Positions 1-11,999 of a stretch of DNA of 64,000 nucleotides are shown here, piece after piece; position 1 is the first letter of the stretch; the number at the start of each line of letters is the position of its first letter. The notes beneath the pieces are model-generated. The model was not told where the DNA came from. It did not search any database and was given only the letters and a program-made list of their open reading frames with translations. The DNA is taken from contig JBOZIK010000001.1 of NCBI GenBank assembly GCA_051453625.1, forward strand, positions 79,366,631 to 79,430,630, written 5' to 3'. A program made the translations under genes and the position numbers. The stretch comes from Welwitschia mirabilis. Lineage: Eukaryota > Gnetophyta > Gnetopsida > Welwitschiales.

Positions 1-1710
1 TGAATTATCAAATTTACCACAAAAATTACATAAAGATTTAGAAGCATACTTACTCTTCCAGTTGAACTATTCTTATGATTTGTGTGTACTAAAGCCAATA
101 CCTAATCTATCTCTAATAGGTTTTTGCACTCCAAGCATCTGTTCCAATTTAGAAGAATTACCAGAGAATTTATTTACAAAAAAAAAAAGATCTTTTACTT
201 GAGAAATTATACTAGTATTATCAGAGTGTAGCACATTATATTTTAGTTTTAATTCCTCCTTTTGTTTGGTAATAGTCTTCACNNNNNNNNNNNNNNNNNN
301 NNNNNNNNNNNNNNNNNNNNNNNNNNNNNNNNNNNNNNNNNNNNNNNNNNNNNNNNNNNNNNNNNNNNNNNNNNNNNNNNNNATAATTTATTTACAAAAA
401 AAAAAAGATCTTTTACTTGAGAAATTATACTAGTATTATCAGATTTTAGCACATTATATTTTAGTTTTAATTCCTCCTTTTGTTTGGTAATAGTCTTCAC
501 TACTCTATTCAAATCATTTATCCTCTTAGCTAGCATTTTACATTTATCATATAACTCTTGACACGTATCTTTTAACTCATCCTCTTTTTTATTGACCATG
601 TCCAAATCATCAGACTCTAACGTGCTAAGAACATCTTTGAGTAATGGCACAAAAGCCATAAAAGACAACCCTTTATCTCTATCTGATTCTTAATCTAAGT
701 AGCTTTCATCATCATCTTCTTCTTCATTGTCTCATGTGGCAATAAAAGAGGGATTCTTTGATTTTTTTTTATCTCTCTTTATGTTGAAACAATCATTTGT
801 CATATTACAAATCCTTTGCATGAGTAGCATTAGATTTGTTTATTCTTTTCTTGCTCCTTTCTATGTTTTATATTACTTATTTTTGCATGTCTATTTGATT
901 CTCCTTCCTTTTTCTTCCTATGAAGAAATTTTCTGAACCTTCTGGCTAGAAAAGCCACTTCATTATTGTTCAAGTTCTCATCTAATTTTTTTGATCTATA
1001 GTCCTCCTGCACACATTTAAAAGCAATACCTTTCTTCTTATCCTTAACAAATTTAATCTCATAGGTTTGCAAATTACCTTGAAGTTCTTCCAGTGCCATT
1101 GCATTTATGTTCTTACTCTCCTCAATGGCTATGATCTTTGGCTTAAATCTCTTGGGTAGGGATCTCAAGACTTTTTTTATTACTTTTCCTTCATTATATT
1201 TAAGCATTCTTCAAGGCTTACCATAGAGTTTATGATATCAATGAGTCTAGCAATTAAAATGTCTCTTCTTTGTCCATATGAATATCTTTAAATTTTAAAC
1301 TAAGCATCTGAATTTTAGCTTATTTTATAGTTGAGGTTTCTTTATGTGCTACTTCTAGAATGTCCTAATCTTTCTTAGCATGATTACAGTTTACTATATG
1401 CTTAAATTCATCTGCATAGACTACACAAAATATGGCATTAAGGGCACAGGCATCTATGATGGTTTTTGACTTATCAGTAGTGGTCCATTGGTCTCGAGCT
1501 TTAAGAACTAGGATAGTGTTACCATTAACATCAGTTTAGATTAACATAAACATAGTGAAACCTTTATAGATAACTTCCTTTATGTTAGCATCTAAGGATC
1601 TAAGAAATATTGTCATCCTAGTTTTCTAGTAAGCACAGTTTGACCCATCAAAAATAGGTGGATGATCAATGGAAAAATCATCAGATGGATTACTTATTTT
1701 AGGATTCTGA
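1..1710 (-). pseudogene. copia gag remnant (UBN2-type gag, coiled region, pre-integrase start)
   Basis: Minus-strand translation near 1700-1620 gives a decayed 'DHPPIFDGSNCAY-stop-KTRMTIFLRS', the usual start of plant copia gag. Frame 830-1207 continues with 'KKVLRSLPKRFKPKIIAIEE', the hallmark of the UBN2 gag domain, then 'LQTYEIKF'. Frame 279-668 is a Lys/Glu-rich coiled-coil-like stretch, and 73-282 ends in 'LEQMLGVQKPIRDRLGIGF', which matches the segment just before the gag-pre-integrase domain. Structural capsid-like role in the family; here it is interrupted by several stops and a gap and cannot make a full protein. The zinc knuckle is not intact. Confidence 0.85.
168..500. repeat. near-identical ~115-bp sequence on both sides of a 100-N gap
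   Basis: Bases 168-282 and 383-500 read almost the same (both contain the Lys-rich gag stretch 'TITKQKEELKLKYNVL'), separated by exactly 100 N at 283-382. Either two overlapping contig ends were placed side by side, or there is a true tandem duplication inside gag. The round 100-N size is a placeholder gap, so a contig overlap is the simpler reading. Confidence 0.8.
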
Positions 1711-1748
1711 GGTTAAGATTGTTTAAAATCTAAAAAATTCTCAACTTA

Positions 1749-1760
1749 GCTCTAATACCA
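1749..1760 (-). promoter_or_regulatory. primer binding site for initiator-Met tRNA
   Basis: The minus strand reads TGGTATTAGAGC here, one mismatch from the plant initiator-Met tRNA complement TGGTATCAGAGC. It lies two bases from the proposed LTR end at 1763, with gag following on the minus strand, which is the correct order for reverse-transcription priming. Confidence 0.85.
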
Positions 1761-1762
1761 AA

Positions 1763-3379
1763 TGATAGGATTGAGAACCCTAGAGGGGAGGTGAATAGGT
1801 TCTTTTCAATAGATGCAATACAATATTCTAAATGAATCTAATCTTAAATAAAACTTTCATATAATAATTAACTAGTTCAAAATGTGCATGAAATAGAAAA
1901 ATAATAAAAGTAAAGAAATAATGACTAAAATCATAAAATTATCAAATAGATGCATGCCAAATTTATAATGGTTCAGGAATCTCCTACTCCACTCTCGATG
2001 ATCAGCTTATTCCCAAGCTAGATCTCAGATCTTTATTACTGAACCAGGTATTTTAGGTTTACCTACAACCTTTGCAAATAGACTTTTCTAGGCTGAGTTT
2101 CAACCTTTGAACGAAATTTTCAAGGCTTAGTCTTAAACTTTGAACAAACTTTTCAAGGCTTAGTCTCAATCTTTCATAAGATAAAGTAGTGATGTAATGA
2201 TTCCAATAGCACAGATATTACTCATTCTTGATTCATTAGATTTAATGAAGCTCTTCTCCTATAGATGTAAAATGAATGAAGCACTAGATCTAATCTTAAA
2301 TGTAGAGATGATACTGATGGTAGATCTTCTTTAGTCAGAAGTATAGATGCCAAGATACAATAATGAATGTCACAATATTACAGTGCTTGATCCTTCATAT
2401 CCAATAGATTCACCTAGTTAAAAATAGTTCCTAAAAAATTCTTTAGTCATTTATGTCTTAACTATTTATATTAGAAGGTTTTTAGGATTTATTACATTTG
2501 AAATGCACTTCCAATGGCTATAAATGGCTGGAAAATGGCTATCCAACAACTATATAATGGATACATAATGATTAGAAAATTTTACTTCTGTTCTATCTGA
2601 TCGACCCCTTAAATGTCCAGTCGAGCCTATTAAGTGTCGTGACTTACACAAGTCACTTAAGTGATAATTTTGGTCACCTCAATTTCTTAAGGCTCCATGT
2701 CTGATCAACTTCATCTATGTCTAGTTGACCCCAATATGGTTGCTTGATATATGATTCAGTCACTCACTCCTCCTAATAAAATTCTTTTCAGTTTTCAGCA
2801 TCAGGTCTAGTCAACCCCTTCAGATGTCCAGTTGATCCCATGATGATGGGCTCAGATGTATTAACTACATAGTGGTCAAGTTCGGTCGATCCTATCATAG
2901 GTGAGGTTGACCCCTTAATAATTAGTTCAAGAGTATTATTCATTGATTTACAGATCCGGTCGACTCCATCATAGATCCAGTCAACCCCTTGTCATTTAGT
3001 CCAGGGATACTGTTTATCAAATCCTCAAATCCAGTCGACCCCTTGCCATTCAGTTTAGGGATACTAGTCTTCAAGGTTATAGGTCTAATCGACCCCATCA
3101 GAAATCTAGTTAACCCCTTAAGAGGATTAAGGAACTAATAGGTTTCTAGTACTCAGAAGTGAATGGTTTTGATTTCATCTTTTGACCTGTAAGTAATTAA
3201 CATCTTTTGCATAAGATACATAAAATTTACTATATAGAAAACATTAGTCTGATATCAATTGAAAAAACATAATCTAATAAATGTGAAAATGTTTATAACT
3301 TTTTCTTTAGGTAACCAAATATTCTCCTATAAGGATTAAAGTATAGCTATTAAAACAAGGATGGTTTTGATACCTAACA
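1763..3379 (-). repeat. copia 5' LTR (minus orientation), ~1.6 kb
   Basis: The block begins TGATAGG at 1763 beside the primer site and ends CCTAACA at 3373-3379, giving near-perfect short terminal inverted repeats (TGTTAGG...CCTATCA when read on the minus strand). It contains the phrase 'gaaccctagaggggaggtg', common at plant copia LTR ends, and about a dozen short GTCGACCCC-like motifs between 2600 and 3120. The right boundary is inferred only from the inverted-repeat match, because the partner LTR is outside the window. Confidence 0.7.
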
Positions 3380-6169
3380 TGTCAATCATGTAATGAGTAA
3401 AAAATTATAAAAGAGTAAAAAACATGAAATTTTGAGAGAAAATACTTATAACTATCAATATAGTAAATGAAATTTGATTTCATATATTTCTAAGCATAAA
3501 TCGATCAGAAAAATAAGTGAGTTTGGAAAGAAACTATTAGATGCAACCTAGAGTAAAAGGTATGGAAAAAAAATTGGAATTGAAATCATAAAAAAGTGGG
3601 AGAATTATGTTTGAGTGTAATTAATTCATAATAAATTGGTAACTCCATAAGAAAATGATGGTTGTGGCATCTAAACGAAATAAGAGGATACAAACTGCAC
3701 TATTAAGAAATGAGGAAGAAAGCACTTTTCAAACAATTCTATTAGTATGTCAACCCTTGTATCATTGGAATGACATATGCCATGACATATATGTCATGCC
3801 CCTAGTCATGTGGACAATTAAGTGCATGACCATACAAAAAGACTAAATGTTTAAGAAGAGTCATTGTATCCAATGTCGTTAGCATAACACATGGGATGAT
3901 AGCCTTTCCAAAAGTGGATCAGGCTAAGATTTTAGAGGTAGCTCATATTCGTGATGTACATTTTGATGTCTAATATAAATGCTATGAAAATAATGACTGT
4001 GTTGATTAATTTTAGAAGTAGCTATTTGAGATTAATGAGCCCTTAAAATTATGATTAAATTAGATTCATTATCCATAAAAAATGTGGATTTAATGAGTAT
4101 GATATGTTAAGGACCTACTGGAAGTGATAGAATTGCTAGATTGGTCATAATCTAGATTGAAGAAAGCATAATGGAAAAGTCCATTGAATTTTAGTATTTC
4201 AGATGATTTCTTGGTGTATAGATCATCAAATTTCTAGTGCTTTCATGATTTTCTAAAGAGTGTAGGGTGATGATCATGGGCATCAGCTTGATTTAAAGGA
4301 TTTTTAAAAGTACTATTGTGTCTTTTGTCATGGGGATGAATGTGGCACGATAACCATTTTTATAGAAGATGTAAGATCGAGGTTGATTCTTCATTGTGAA
4401 AAGTTTAGAAATGTTAGGAAAGCTTATCAAAACCATGAAAATAGGAGAATTAAAGTTACAATCATTCAAAAGGTTCTTAAGACATATGAATTAAGAAATG
4501 GATATTAAACCTATGAATTAAACTATTCATGCAAGAACTTAAAGGTGAAATGTATAAATTGAGTTCTAAAACATATTTCCAAATACATTTATATAATCAA
4601 GGCTACTAGCTAAATTATATAATGCATAAAGTTCATAAGGGATAATTAGACTTACTAAATGATTAAATTCAATAATAATTTAAGCAAAAATAAAATTCAG
4701 TTTTGAGAAATTAACCTAACTATTATTAAAGTATGGAAAAAATGGATATAGATAACATGAAGAAAGTTGGTCTATTTATTCTAGGTGTCAACCTAACAAG
4801 ACTAACACAAGATAGTTGTCAGACTATTTAATATGAAATATATGCATGACACATTGCCTAAACATAATAAATTCATAAGAAAGTAAGTGATTATGAATAG
4901 ATTATTAACAAATTCCCATGGATGCCTCTTTGATTCTCACTNNNNNNNNNNNNNNNNNNNNNNNNNNNNNNNNNNNNNNNNNNNNNNNNNNNNNNNNNNN
5001 NNNNNNNNNNNNNNNNNNNNNNNNNNNNNNNNNNNNNNNNNTGAGTAGTTCCAATCACCCATTCATTCTTTATTTATTATTTGATTTGATCATTATGTGA
5101 TAAAAAGTTTAGGATCTCTAATTTGTTTTATGCCATCGAGCCTTTATATAGTCAAAAATAAACTAGCTAGTTGATCTCGAATAGTAGCCATTTAACTTTG
5201 TAACCACCACACAATGTATAGGTAACATCTAGGTACTAGGTGCGCATCTTTATTTTTCATTAGCATGAACCTTAATTCAAGAAATATTCAAATTTGTAGA
5301 TGTCTACTAATAGTTAGATGGCCTTGACTTGTAGATGTCTTTAGTTGACTTGCCTAGAATTTGATGAAAACTAGTCTGTATTATCCTTGGACCTCTGTAA
5401 TCATGAATTCATGATGTAAAATTTAATAGTTTATCTAAAACATAAAATGTTAGTCAAAATATAAAATAACTCTATTACTTGTTTCAGTTTAGTATAGATG
5501 TCTTTAAACATGTAGATGTCTTCCTCCATATTAGGCCCAACTGTCAGAATAGTCCTCTTTGATGAGATAATCATCTTTAGTTTATAACCTAAAATTTGAT
5601 ACATCAGAGATGTCTTTAATATATAGACATATTTACCAAAGATGTCTTTAATTTCCTAGAGATATTCAAACAATTGATTTTGCATTTTAACAATTGATCC
5701 TTTTCATGAAATGTTGTCTTTAAAGATCCATTATTGTCTTATGCTTATCATGATTTAATATTATTTGCAATGACCTCTCTACATAATAACACAAGGTATT
5801 TAACAATGGAAATCATCAAAACTAGATTTTCAAACAAAATAACATGGATGAAATTTGGCATTCATTTAGGAAGTACAAATATTATGGATATAATTAAATT
5901 CATAACTATTAAGAGATATAATTAAATTTGTGCTTACCTAAAAGGTAGAATTATCTTGGAATCTAGTACTATCAAGGATATCAGTAATTTTATTATTTTT
6001 TAAGTTTATCAAGGATATAATTAACTTTATAACTATTAGTAATTAAGCTTATTATAGTTAGAACTAATCTTATGATTATTAGAAAGAAACGTTAATAAAG
6101 ATATAATTGGCTTTATAAGCTTGTAAATTTATAAGTGCTTAATATAGGTGTTATTTGAGTTAACCTAGA
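3380..6169. other. degenerate AT-rich DNA, no gene; possible internal leader of an old gypsy copy
   Basis: No reading frame here has recognisable homology. It lies left of a primer site and LTR (6170-8490) in minus orientation, so it may be the internal region of that element, later interrupted by the copia insertion ending at 3379. It holds a 100-N gap (4942-5041), an 18-bp palindrome at 3781, and several repeats of the word AGATGTCTTTA between about 5290 and 5725. I see no gag or protease motif to confirm the assignment. Confidence 0.4.
3781..3798. repeat. perfect 18-bp palindrome
   Basis: CATGACATATATGTCATG is its own reverse complement. Further 'tcatg' and 'gacatatg' words lie within 40 bp on each side. 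No function is assignable. Confidence 0.6.
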
Positions 6170-6181
6170 GCTCTGATACCA
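6170..6181 (-). promoter_or_regulatory. primer binding site for initiator-Met tRNA, perfect match
   Basis: The minus strand reads TGGTATCAGAGC, an exact match to the plant initiator-Met tRNA complement, three bases from the LTR end at 6185. This fixes the LTR to its right as a 5' LTR in minus orientation. Confidence 0.85.
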
Positions 6182-6184
6182 TTA

Positions 6185-8481
6185 TGTAACATCCTAACTT
6201 TTCTTATCCTAAATAAAGACTTTTCTTTTTCCTTCTATAATATTATTAAGTAATAGATATAGGATCACCTAGGATAAAATTTTACTTATTCTTTATTAGT
6301 ATTTTTATATTCCAAAAGAAGCATATCATTACTATATATTTACCTATAAGTAATTTCTAAGTTATTTTAATTTATAAGCAATAGTGATATTATAAGCTTA
6401 TGTTTTATATTTTCTCTTATTTTTTTGTCATATAAAGAGATATATTGTATGTCATTGATTATGAATAAGTTTTATGATCATACTTAACTAATATAATAAG
6501 AGGTTGTAACTTTCATTAGTGGCATTTAAAATCAATATACTAGGAGTTCATAACTCTCATTAATGGCATAACTTGATATCTAGCCATTATCTATATGTGA
6601 GTAGGTTCTACTTGAGGTTCTACACTATATAAACATGGTTGGGTGCAACTCCATAAGCTTATAGTTTATCTTGATATACTCTCAGTAGAAGTAATAGGTA
6701 GTAAATGAGATGGATGCATGCTTATATGTAACTTCTAATTTTCCTTGGAACATCTTTGGATAATGCAACATGATTCATTGACATTGAGGCTTAATATATT
6801 GAGATATATCAAGTTTATATATGGGTAGGGTAGGAAATTGATGATCAAATCCACTTCTAGAAATGTATTGTATAAAAAAAATGTAATGTAACCCATCTTG
6901 ATGATAAAATCCAAGTATGGTGATGATCAGTATTAGGATTATTGAAAGTTAGACCCATTTAATAAATATGCCACACAAATGCATGCATATAATTCTATCT
7001 AATATTAATATTTAATATAATATTTATTTAGTTATAATAATTATAATCATCATTGGACTCATTTTATAAAAATAATCATGTAAAAGAAAAACAAACGTAC
7101 TAGAACATCCTTATAATTAGTATTATTGCAATGAAAATCTAAATAAAGGAAATATCCTTTTCTTACTTTTTATAATAATAGTAATAATATTCAAAATGTA
7201 TCAAATTATATTTTAATAATAAACTTAAATAAAACTAATTAATACCTAGAGTTATGTAAATCCTAATCTACCATGATTATATGTAATGAAGATAAATAAA
7301 ATCAAGTATAAATTAAGCATGGTTACTAAGATATAATTCTTTATCTAGTACTTATATAACTATAGCATAAGTTAAGATAATAAATGTTAAATTAAGGACT
7401 ACTTAATTTACTTAAAATACTAAGATGAAAACCCTTATAAGGATGCATATTCAAGGTAAGGTAAGGGAGGTATTTTTCCTAATAATATTTTATATCTAAC
7501 TAATGTAACTTAAGGTTACTGATAATAAGTTATCTTATATACTTGAATTACCTATATAATTTTATTTAATAATTTTTCTTATAATTTAAGACATCAATTA
7601 TAATGTTTTGGGGCTCTAAAAAGATGTTATAATCAAAAAGTAATAATTAATTAATAATGAATAGAAATGTAAATTATAATAGCTTTTCATAAATTAGACT
7701 TATAATAGGATCCTCAAAAACTAACTTAAGCTATTTTGGAATATTAAAAATATTATTCCTAAGGTCATGATTTATGGTTCAAAATTGTTAAATTTTCTAA
7801 AATTACAGCCCTGCTGCACTACACTAAAATGATCATAACTTTCAAAAACCTTTGAAGTTTTAAATGATTTAAGATGTTTTGTAAATCTTACTTAATTCAC
7901 TACAACTTAAGATGATTAAATTTTTAGATATCTTAATGTTTAGTTATAAAAATGTAAATTAATTACTTATCACGTTTTACATTTATTTTCTAACCTATTT
8001 CACAAATAATTTTCTCAAGAATTATTGCACATCAAAAAAAATTACTTTTTTTAAATTTTCACTATTCTAACATAATCCTAGACTTATAAAAATTTTTTAT
8101 TAATTTATAATTATTATTTAGTGAGCTATGAAATTCTTAACCTATGCCTTTATTCTGTAAATTTAACTTTTGCTATAAAGACATAGTAAAGATTCTAGAA
8201 CTAGTTATGCAATAATCTGATTTAATAAAGTAATAAATATAATAGCTAAACTAATTATTTAAAATATATTTTAACTAAATATTACTAATGCAAATCAATA
8301 TAGAAATAAAAATCAATGCACAAAGCATTTACAATGAGACTTTAACTTATCATGAAGGAGTACTAAGCCTAAAAGAGATCTTTGAGGATCAGAATTTTGC
8401 CTCTAGTAAGATTGATCTAACACATAATTAATGAAAAATATAATATTATCTATAATAATATGAAATAAACATGGGTATCCA

Positions 8482-8490
<9 letters not shown>
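6185..8490 (-). repeat. long gypsy LTR, copy C (inverted, 5' LTR, truncated)
   Basis: The plus strand starts TGTAACATCC, and the minus strand matches the downstream 2.3 kb of LTR copies A (18778-23516) and B (33890-37489). Landmarks include 'gatcattttagtgtag', the 'tttagagcc' segment and the 'gtaggttgcat' and 'ggtaggaaattg' words near 6830 in reverse. Homology ends at about 8490, at a CT/CA microsatellite that sits where A has a TA repeat and B an A-rich run. The missing third of the LTR was probably lost or separated by the neighbouring Athila element. Confidence 0.8.
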
Positions 8491-8531
<41 letters not shown>

Positions 8532-8560
8532 TACACTCTCACTCTTACTCTCACACACAT
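8485..8560. repeat. (CT)n(CA)n microsatellite
   Basis: About 15 CT units are followed by about 10 CA units and then degenerate CTCA/CACA. It lies exactly at the point where LTR copy C stops matching copies A and B. Confidence 0.95.
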
Positions 8561-9100
8561 ATTTTTATTTATGTATTTATTTTAGAGAGGATGATTTAGT
8601 ATCTAGGGATACTATTCTTCATGATGAGGGAGGTGCAACCACTATTATAGAAGAAAGGATCCACAGGCAAGAACCCAATTGTGACTAACTATCTTCTAGG
8701 TGGAGTCTCCATAGCTACTATATTTCACTGCCAAAAGAGAATGGATTTAAAGGCTAACTATCCCTCTGGTGCACTTGTGATAGGACATCATGGGAGTAAA
8801 TAATTTATCTTTTCTTTGAAACATTTAAAAACATTTTCATTTCTCCAATTAGGCACTTGATGAGAATTAAAGATCCATAAAAAGATTCATAGGCATTTGA
8901 ATACCTTGAGTTTGGATAAAAGTCAAACTCATTATTTATTAAAGTACCATGAATCATACTAATAAAGCATTGGTCATGCTAAGAATTAATAATTAGTTTA
9001 AAGAATTCTAAAGATATCAGGTTAAGAAGTCATCTAGAAGATGATAAAGGTAAGAGCCTCTTCTTTTTCAAGAACGGGGGCATCCAACTCTACTACTTCT
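8560..9100. other. AT-rich DNA without recognisable gene
   Basis: This stretch lies between the truncated LTR copy C and the Athila integrase C-terminus. It may be the 3' region or LTR of the Athila element, but I found no match to the candidate 5' LTR at 14820-15240 and no terminal TG/CA pair I would trust. Confidence 0.35.
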
Positions 9101-9149
9101 ATTATGTTTACTAAGTAAGAGTAAACATCGAGTGACTAATAATTCTTTA

Positions 9150-10150
9150 AACATTGTCCATTCACTTTAATTGTTTCTTAAGTTTTTAGGTTATAAATCT
9201 CAATGGAATCATTGAAATTTACTTTCTCAATTAGATACTGACCTTACCATCTAGAAATTAGTTTATTGTGAATTAAATGAACTTTAGCATTAAAAAGTAA
9301 ACATACTGGTCAAGGTGAAAATTTTTATGCATAAGGTTTTTATCATAACCAAATTTGACTTGGGTTTTAACAATAATTTGGTGATGAAGAGTCTGGATTC
9401 TTTTCTCATTAAGATGGTCTAACTGAATAAGGTGTGCTTAAAGATTATCATCACAAGAAACAAGGTTAAGTTAATGGATTATTTAGCAATAATTATAACA
9501 ATTATATAACACATTCACTGAAAGCATGCATGTTTTTCCATGGATAAGTTCATAAGGAGAGAAACCCAAAGAATTATGTCAAGTTATGTGGTAATCCCAA
9601 AGTACATCATTAAGATGGAGTGTCCAAGATTTTTAAGACTTATGACAAAGTTTTAAGAGTACTTTCTTAACCTCTTAATTAGTATTTTTAGCTTGTCCAT
9701 TTGATTGGGATGATAAGATTTAGCTACTCTATATTCAATCCTAATTGAAAGTAAGAGTTTCTTAAGAATCTTATTGATAAAGTGAGTACCTTGATCAAAA
9801 ATGAGAATCCTAAGAAATTCAAGTCTTTGAAAAATATTTGATCTAAGGAAATAGCAAACAGCTTTAGCATCATAAGTTTTTATACCATCTTGTGACATAA
9901 TCCACTACCACCAAGATATAATGTTTTATATATAAAAAGGATTTAAGAGGACCTACAAAGTCTATACTCCAACAATCAGAAGGTTCACATTCCAAAGATG
10001 GGTGTAAGGGGCATATCCTGAGTACGAGTAAGATCTCCAGATTATTAGCAAGAATCACACTTGCTAGTGAAATCAAAGGCATCTTTAAACAATTAGAACC
10101 CATAAAATCCTAAATGTAAGATTTTCATGGTGGTCTTTTGGCCACTAAAA
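9150..10150 (-). pseudogene. Athila-type integrase remnant
   Basis: Minus-strand frames 9870-10103 and 9653-9898 overlap by 29 bases, so they are one coding region split by a frameshift. The first has 'CWSIDFVGPL' (first catalytic Asp) and 'VVVDYVTRW'. The second has 'IFDQGTHFINKI' (second Asp; the family usually has SDxGTHF), then 'VAKSYHPNQMDKLKI', where the conserved Glu after the HP motif appears to be Lys. Further left, 9600-9150 gives 'GFSPYELIHGK' and a decayed C-terminal domain. Integrase inserts element cDNA; this copy lacks a full catalytic triad and frame. Confidence 0.8.
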
Positions 10151-10369
10151 TAATCACCACAAATTCCACCATGACAAAAAAAAAGGACATATTTTTGCTC
10201 CCATTTAGGAACATATTTATGCATAATTTGATCTTTGCATCACCTATATAAATGTGCTTCAATCCATTAATAATCACCTATTCTATGAAGAAAATATTTT
10301 TATTGATTACTATTATAATGTGAATGTGTTTGATCCTGACAAGATAATTCACACTATCAGCATACCAAG

Positions 10370-10900
10370 GAGAAGGTTGTTTTAAAGATACTTCATAAAA
10401 TTTCTCAACCATAAAAAGTTGTTTATATGAAAAATCATTAGGAATAGATTGATAAAATAATTGGGATAATAATTTGAAGGAATTCTAGACATATGATTAG
10501 CCATTAAATTTTGTTTTCCTACCTTATCAGGTATGATCAAATTAAACTCTATAAAAGTACCCACGTATTAGGCATGTACTTGAATCTTTCTTGGTCATCA
10601 AATATTAAATGGTAGCATGATTGTATAAACATAAGTGTGGAAACCAAGGAGGTAATGTTTAAGTTTGTCTAAGTAAAGATAATTGCTAGCATTTCCTTTT
10701 TAGTAGTTGTGTAGTTTAATTGAGTACCAAAAAAAGTTTTACTAATGTATCTTATTACTTTTAGTTCTTTCTCATGTTTTTGCACTAATACCCCATCTAC
10801 AGTAATATTACTAGCATCATACATTAATTTAAAATTCTTATTCCAATCAAGTCCACTCATAATGGGTTCATTGGTAATGGAATTCTTAAGTTTTTCAAAG
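10370..10900 (-). pseudogene. Athila-type RNase H remnant
   Basis: Minus-strand frame 10669-10860 reads 'KLMYDASNITVDGVLVQK' and 'VIRYISKTFFGTQLNYTTTKKEMLA', matching the retroviral-type RNase H start (DAS) and the 'NYxTTEKELLA' motif with the Glu before Leu kept. Frame 10382-10564 continues with 'EFNLIIPDKVGKQNLMANHMSR', corresponding to 'DLxIxDKKGxxNxVADHLSR', the end of the domain, in which Asp is replaced by Asn. Frame breaks separate the two. Confidence 0.8.
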
Positions 10901-11059
10901 GCTTATTGACAATCATCGTTACACTCATACTTAACCTCCTTTTCTCAAAGTTGATGAAGTGGTTTACAAATTTTTGCATAGCCTTCTATGAATCTATGAT
11001 AAAATCTATAATGTCCCAAGAATGATTGAAGTTGCTTCACATTAGTAGAAGGGAGAAGA

Positions 11060-11640
11060 TTTGTAATAACATCAATTTTAATGGATTCAGTTGTATACCT
11101 CTTATCAAAATATGATGTGCTAAGACTATCCCTTCATTGATCATAAAATGGCTCTTTTCCCAACTAAGGTAAAGTCCACTTCCAATACATCTTTATAAGA
11201 CTTATACTAAATTATTCAAGGTTTAATTAAAAGAATCTACAAAGACTAAAAATCATCCATGAAAATTTCAATAGAATTTTCTACAAGGTCATTAAAAATC
11301 CCCATCATAGCATGTTGAAAGGTACATAGAGCATTACATAAACTAAAAGGCATTATCCTAAAAGAATAAGTACTAAAAGGGGAAGTGAAGGTGGTTTTTG
11401 CTTGATCTTCATTTGTAATACATACTTGGTTGTATCCACTATAACCATTAAGGAAATAATAGAATGCATATCCCTGTATTCTATCCAAAACTTGACCAAG
11501 AAAGGGAAGAGAACAATGATCCTTTTTGGTCATGTTATTAAGTCTTTGGAAATCTCTGAATACCATCACTTATCACCTTTCTTAGGTATGGGCTAACCCA
11601 CTCACTATTGCTTATGGAGTAAATGAGAGTAGCATTTAAA
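11060..11640 (-). pseudogene. Athila-type reverse transcriptase remnant
   Basis: The minus-strand frame 11246-11569 carries the central RT domain in one piece: 'FQRLNNMTKKDHCSLPF', 'FLNGYSGYNQV' (the Asp normally before Gly in FLDGYSG is Asn), 'KTTFTSPFSTYSFRIMPF', 'LCNALCTFQHAMM', and the active-site box 'IFMDDF' with both Asp kept. Thumb and upstream fingers fall in other frames. The mutation in the FLDG motif, one of the catalytic Asp positions, indicates an inactive enzyme. Confidence 0.85.
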
Positions 11641-11999
11641 AGTTTCATGATTTCATCTTTAACCACTTATTTTAGTACTAGATTAAAATGTCTTTTTGAT
11701 TGTCTTATCCTTAAGGTATATTTTATGTTTAATAACATGTCATGAAATATATGATAAGTCTTTATAACTCCATGAAAAGGCTTTGGATTTAGATGTAAGA
11801 AGTGACACTAAGGCTTTCTCTACTTTAGGGTAGAGGCAACTACTAATAATTAAGGACTTTTTTGGGGTTATTATTAATAAAAATGTACTTCAATCCCTTT
11901 TTAAGCTCCTTTAAATTCATTTTAACGTTGACTCCTTCATGCCTATGAGGGGTTGAATAATCATTTTCATCAAATATTGACTCCATATCTTTTACTTCT

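Larger units (their letters stand above)
1..3379 (-). mobile_element. Ty1/copia retrotransposon, 5' part, cut by window edge
   Basis: Reading the minus strand from right to left gives an LTR, an initiator-Met tRNA primer site and a gag region that runs off position 1, which is the order of a Ty1/copia element on the minus strand. Pol and the 3' LTR lie outside the window. Gag is broken by stops, frameshifts and one 100-N gap, so the copy is dead. The lineage looks like the large plant copia group with gag sequences such as 'PPxFDGSNxAYWKTRM'; this rests on recalled family motifs, not a search. Confidence 0.85.
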
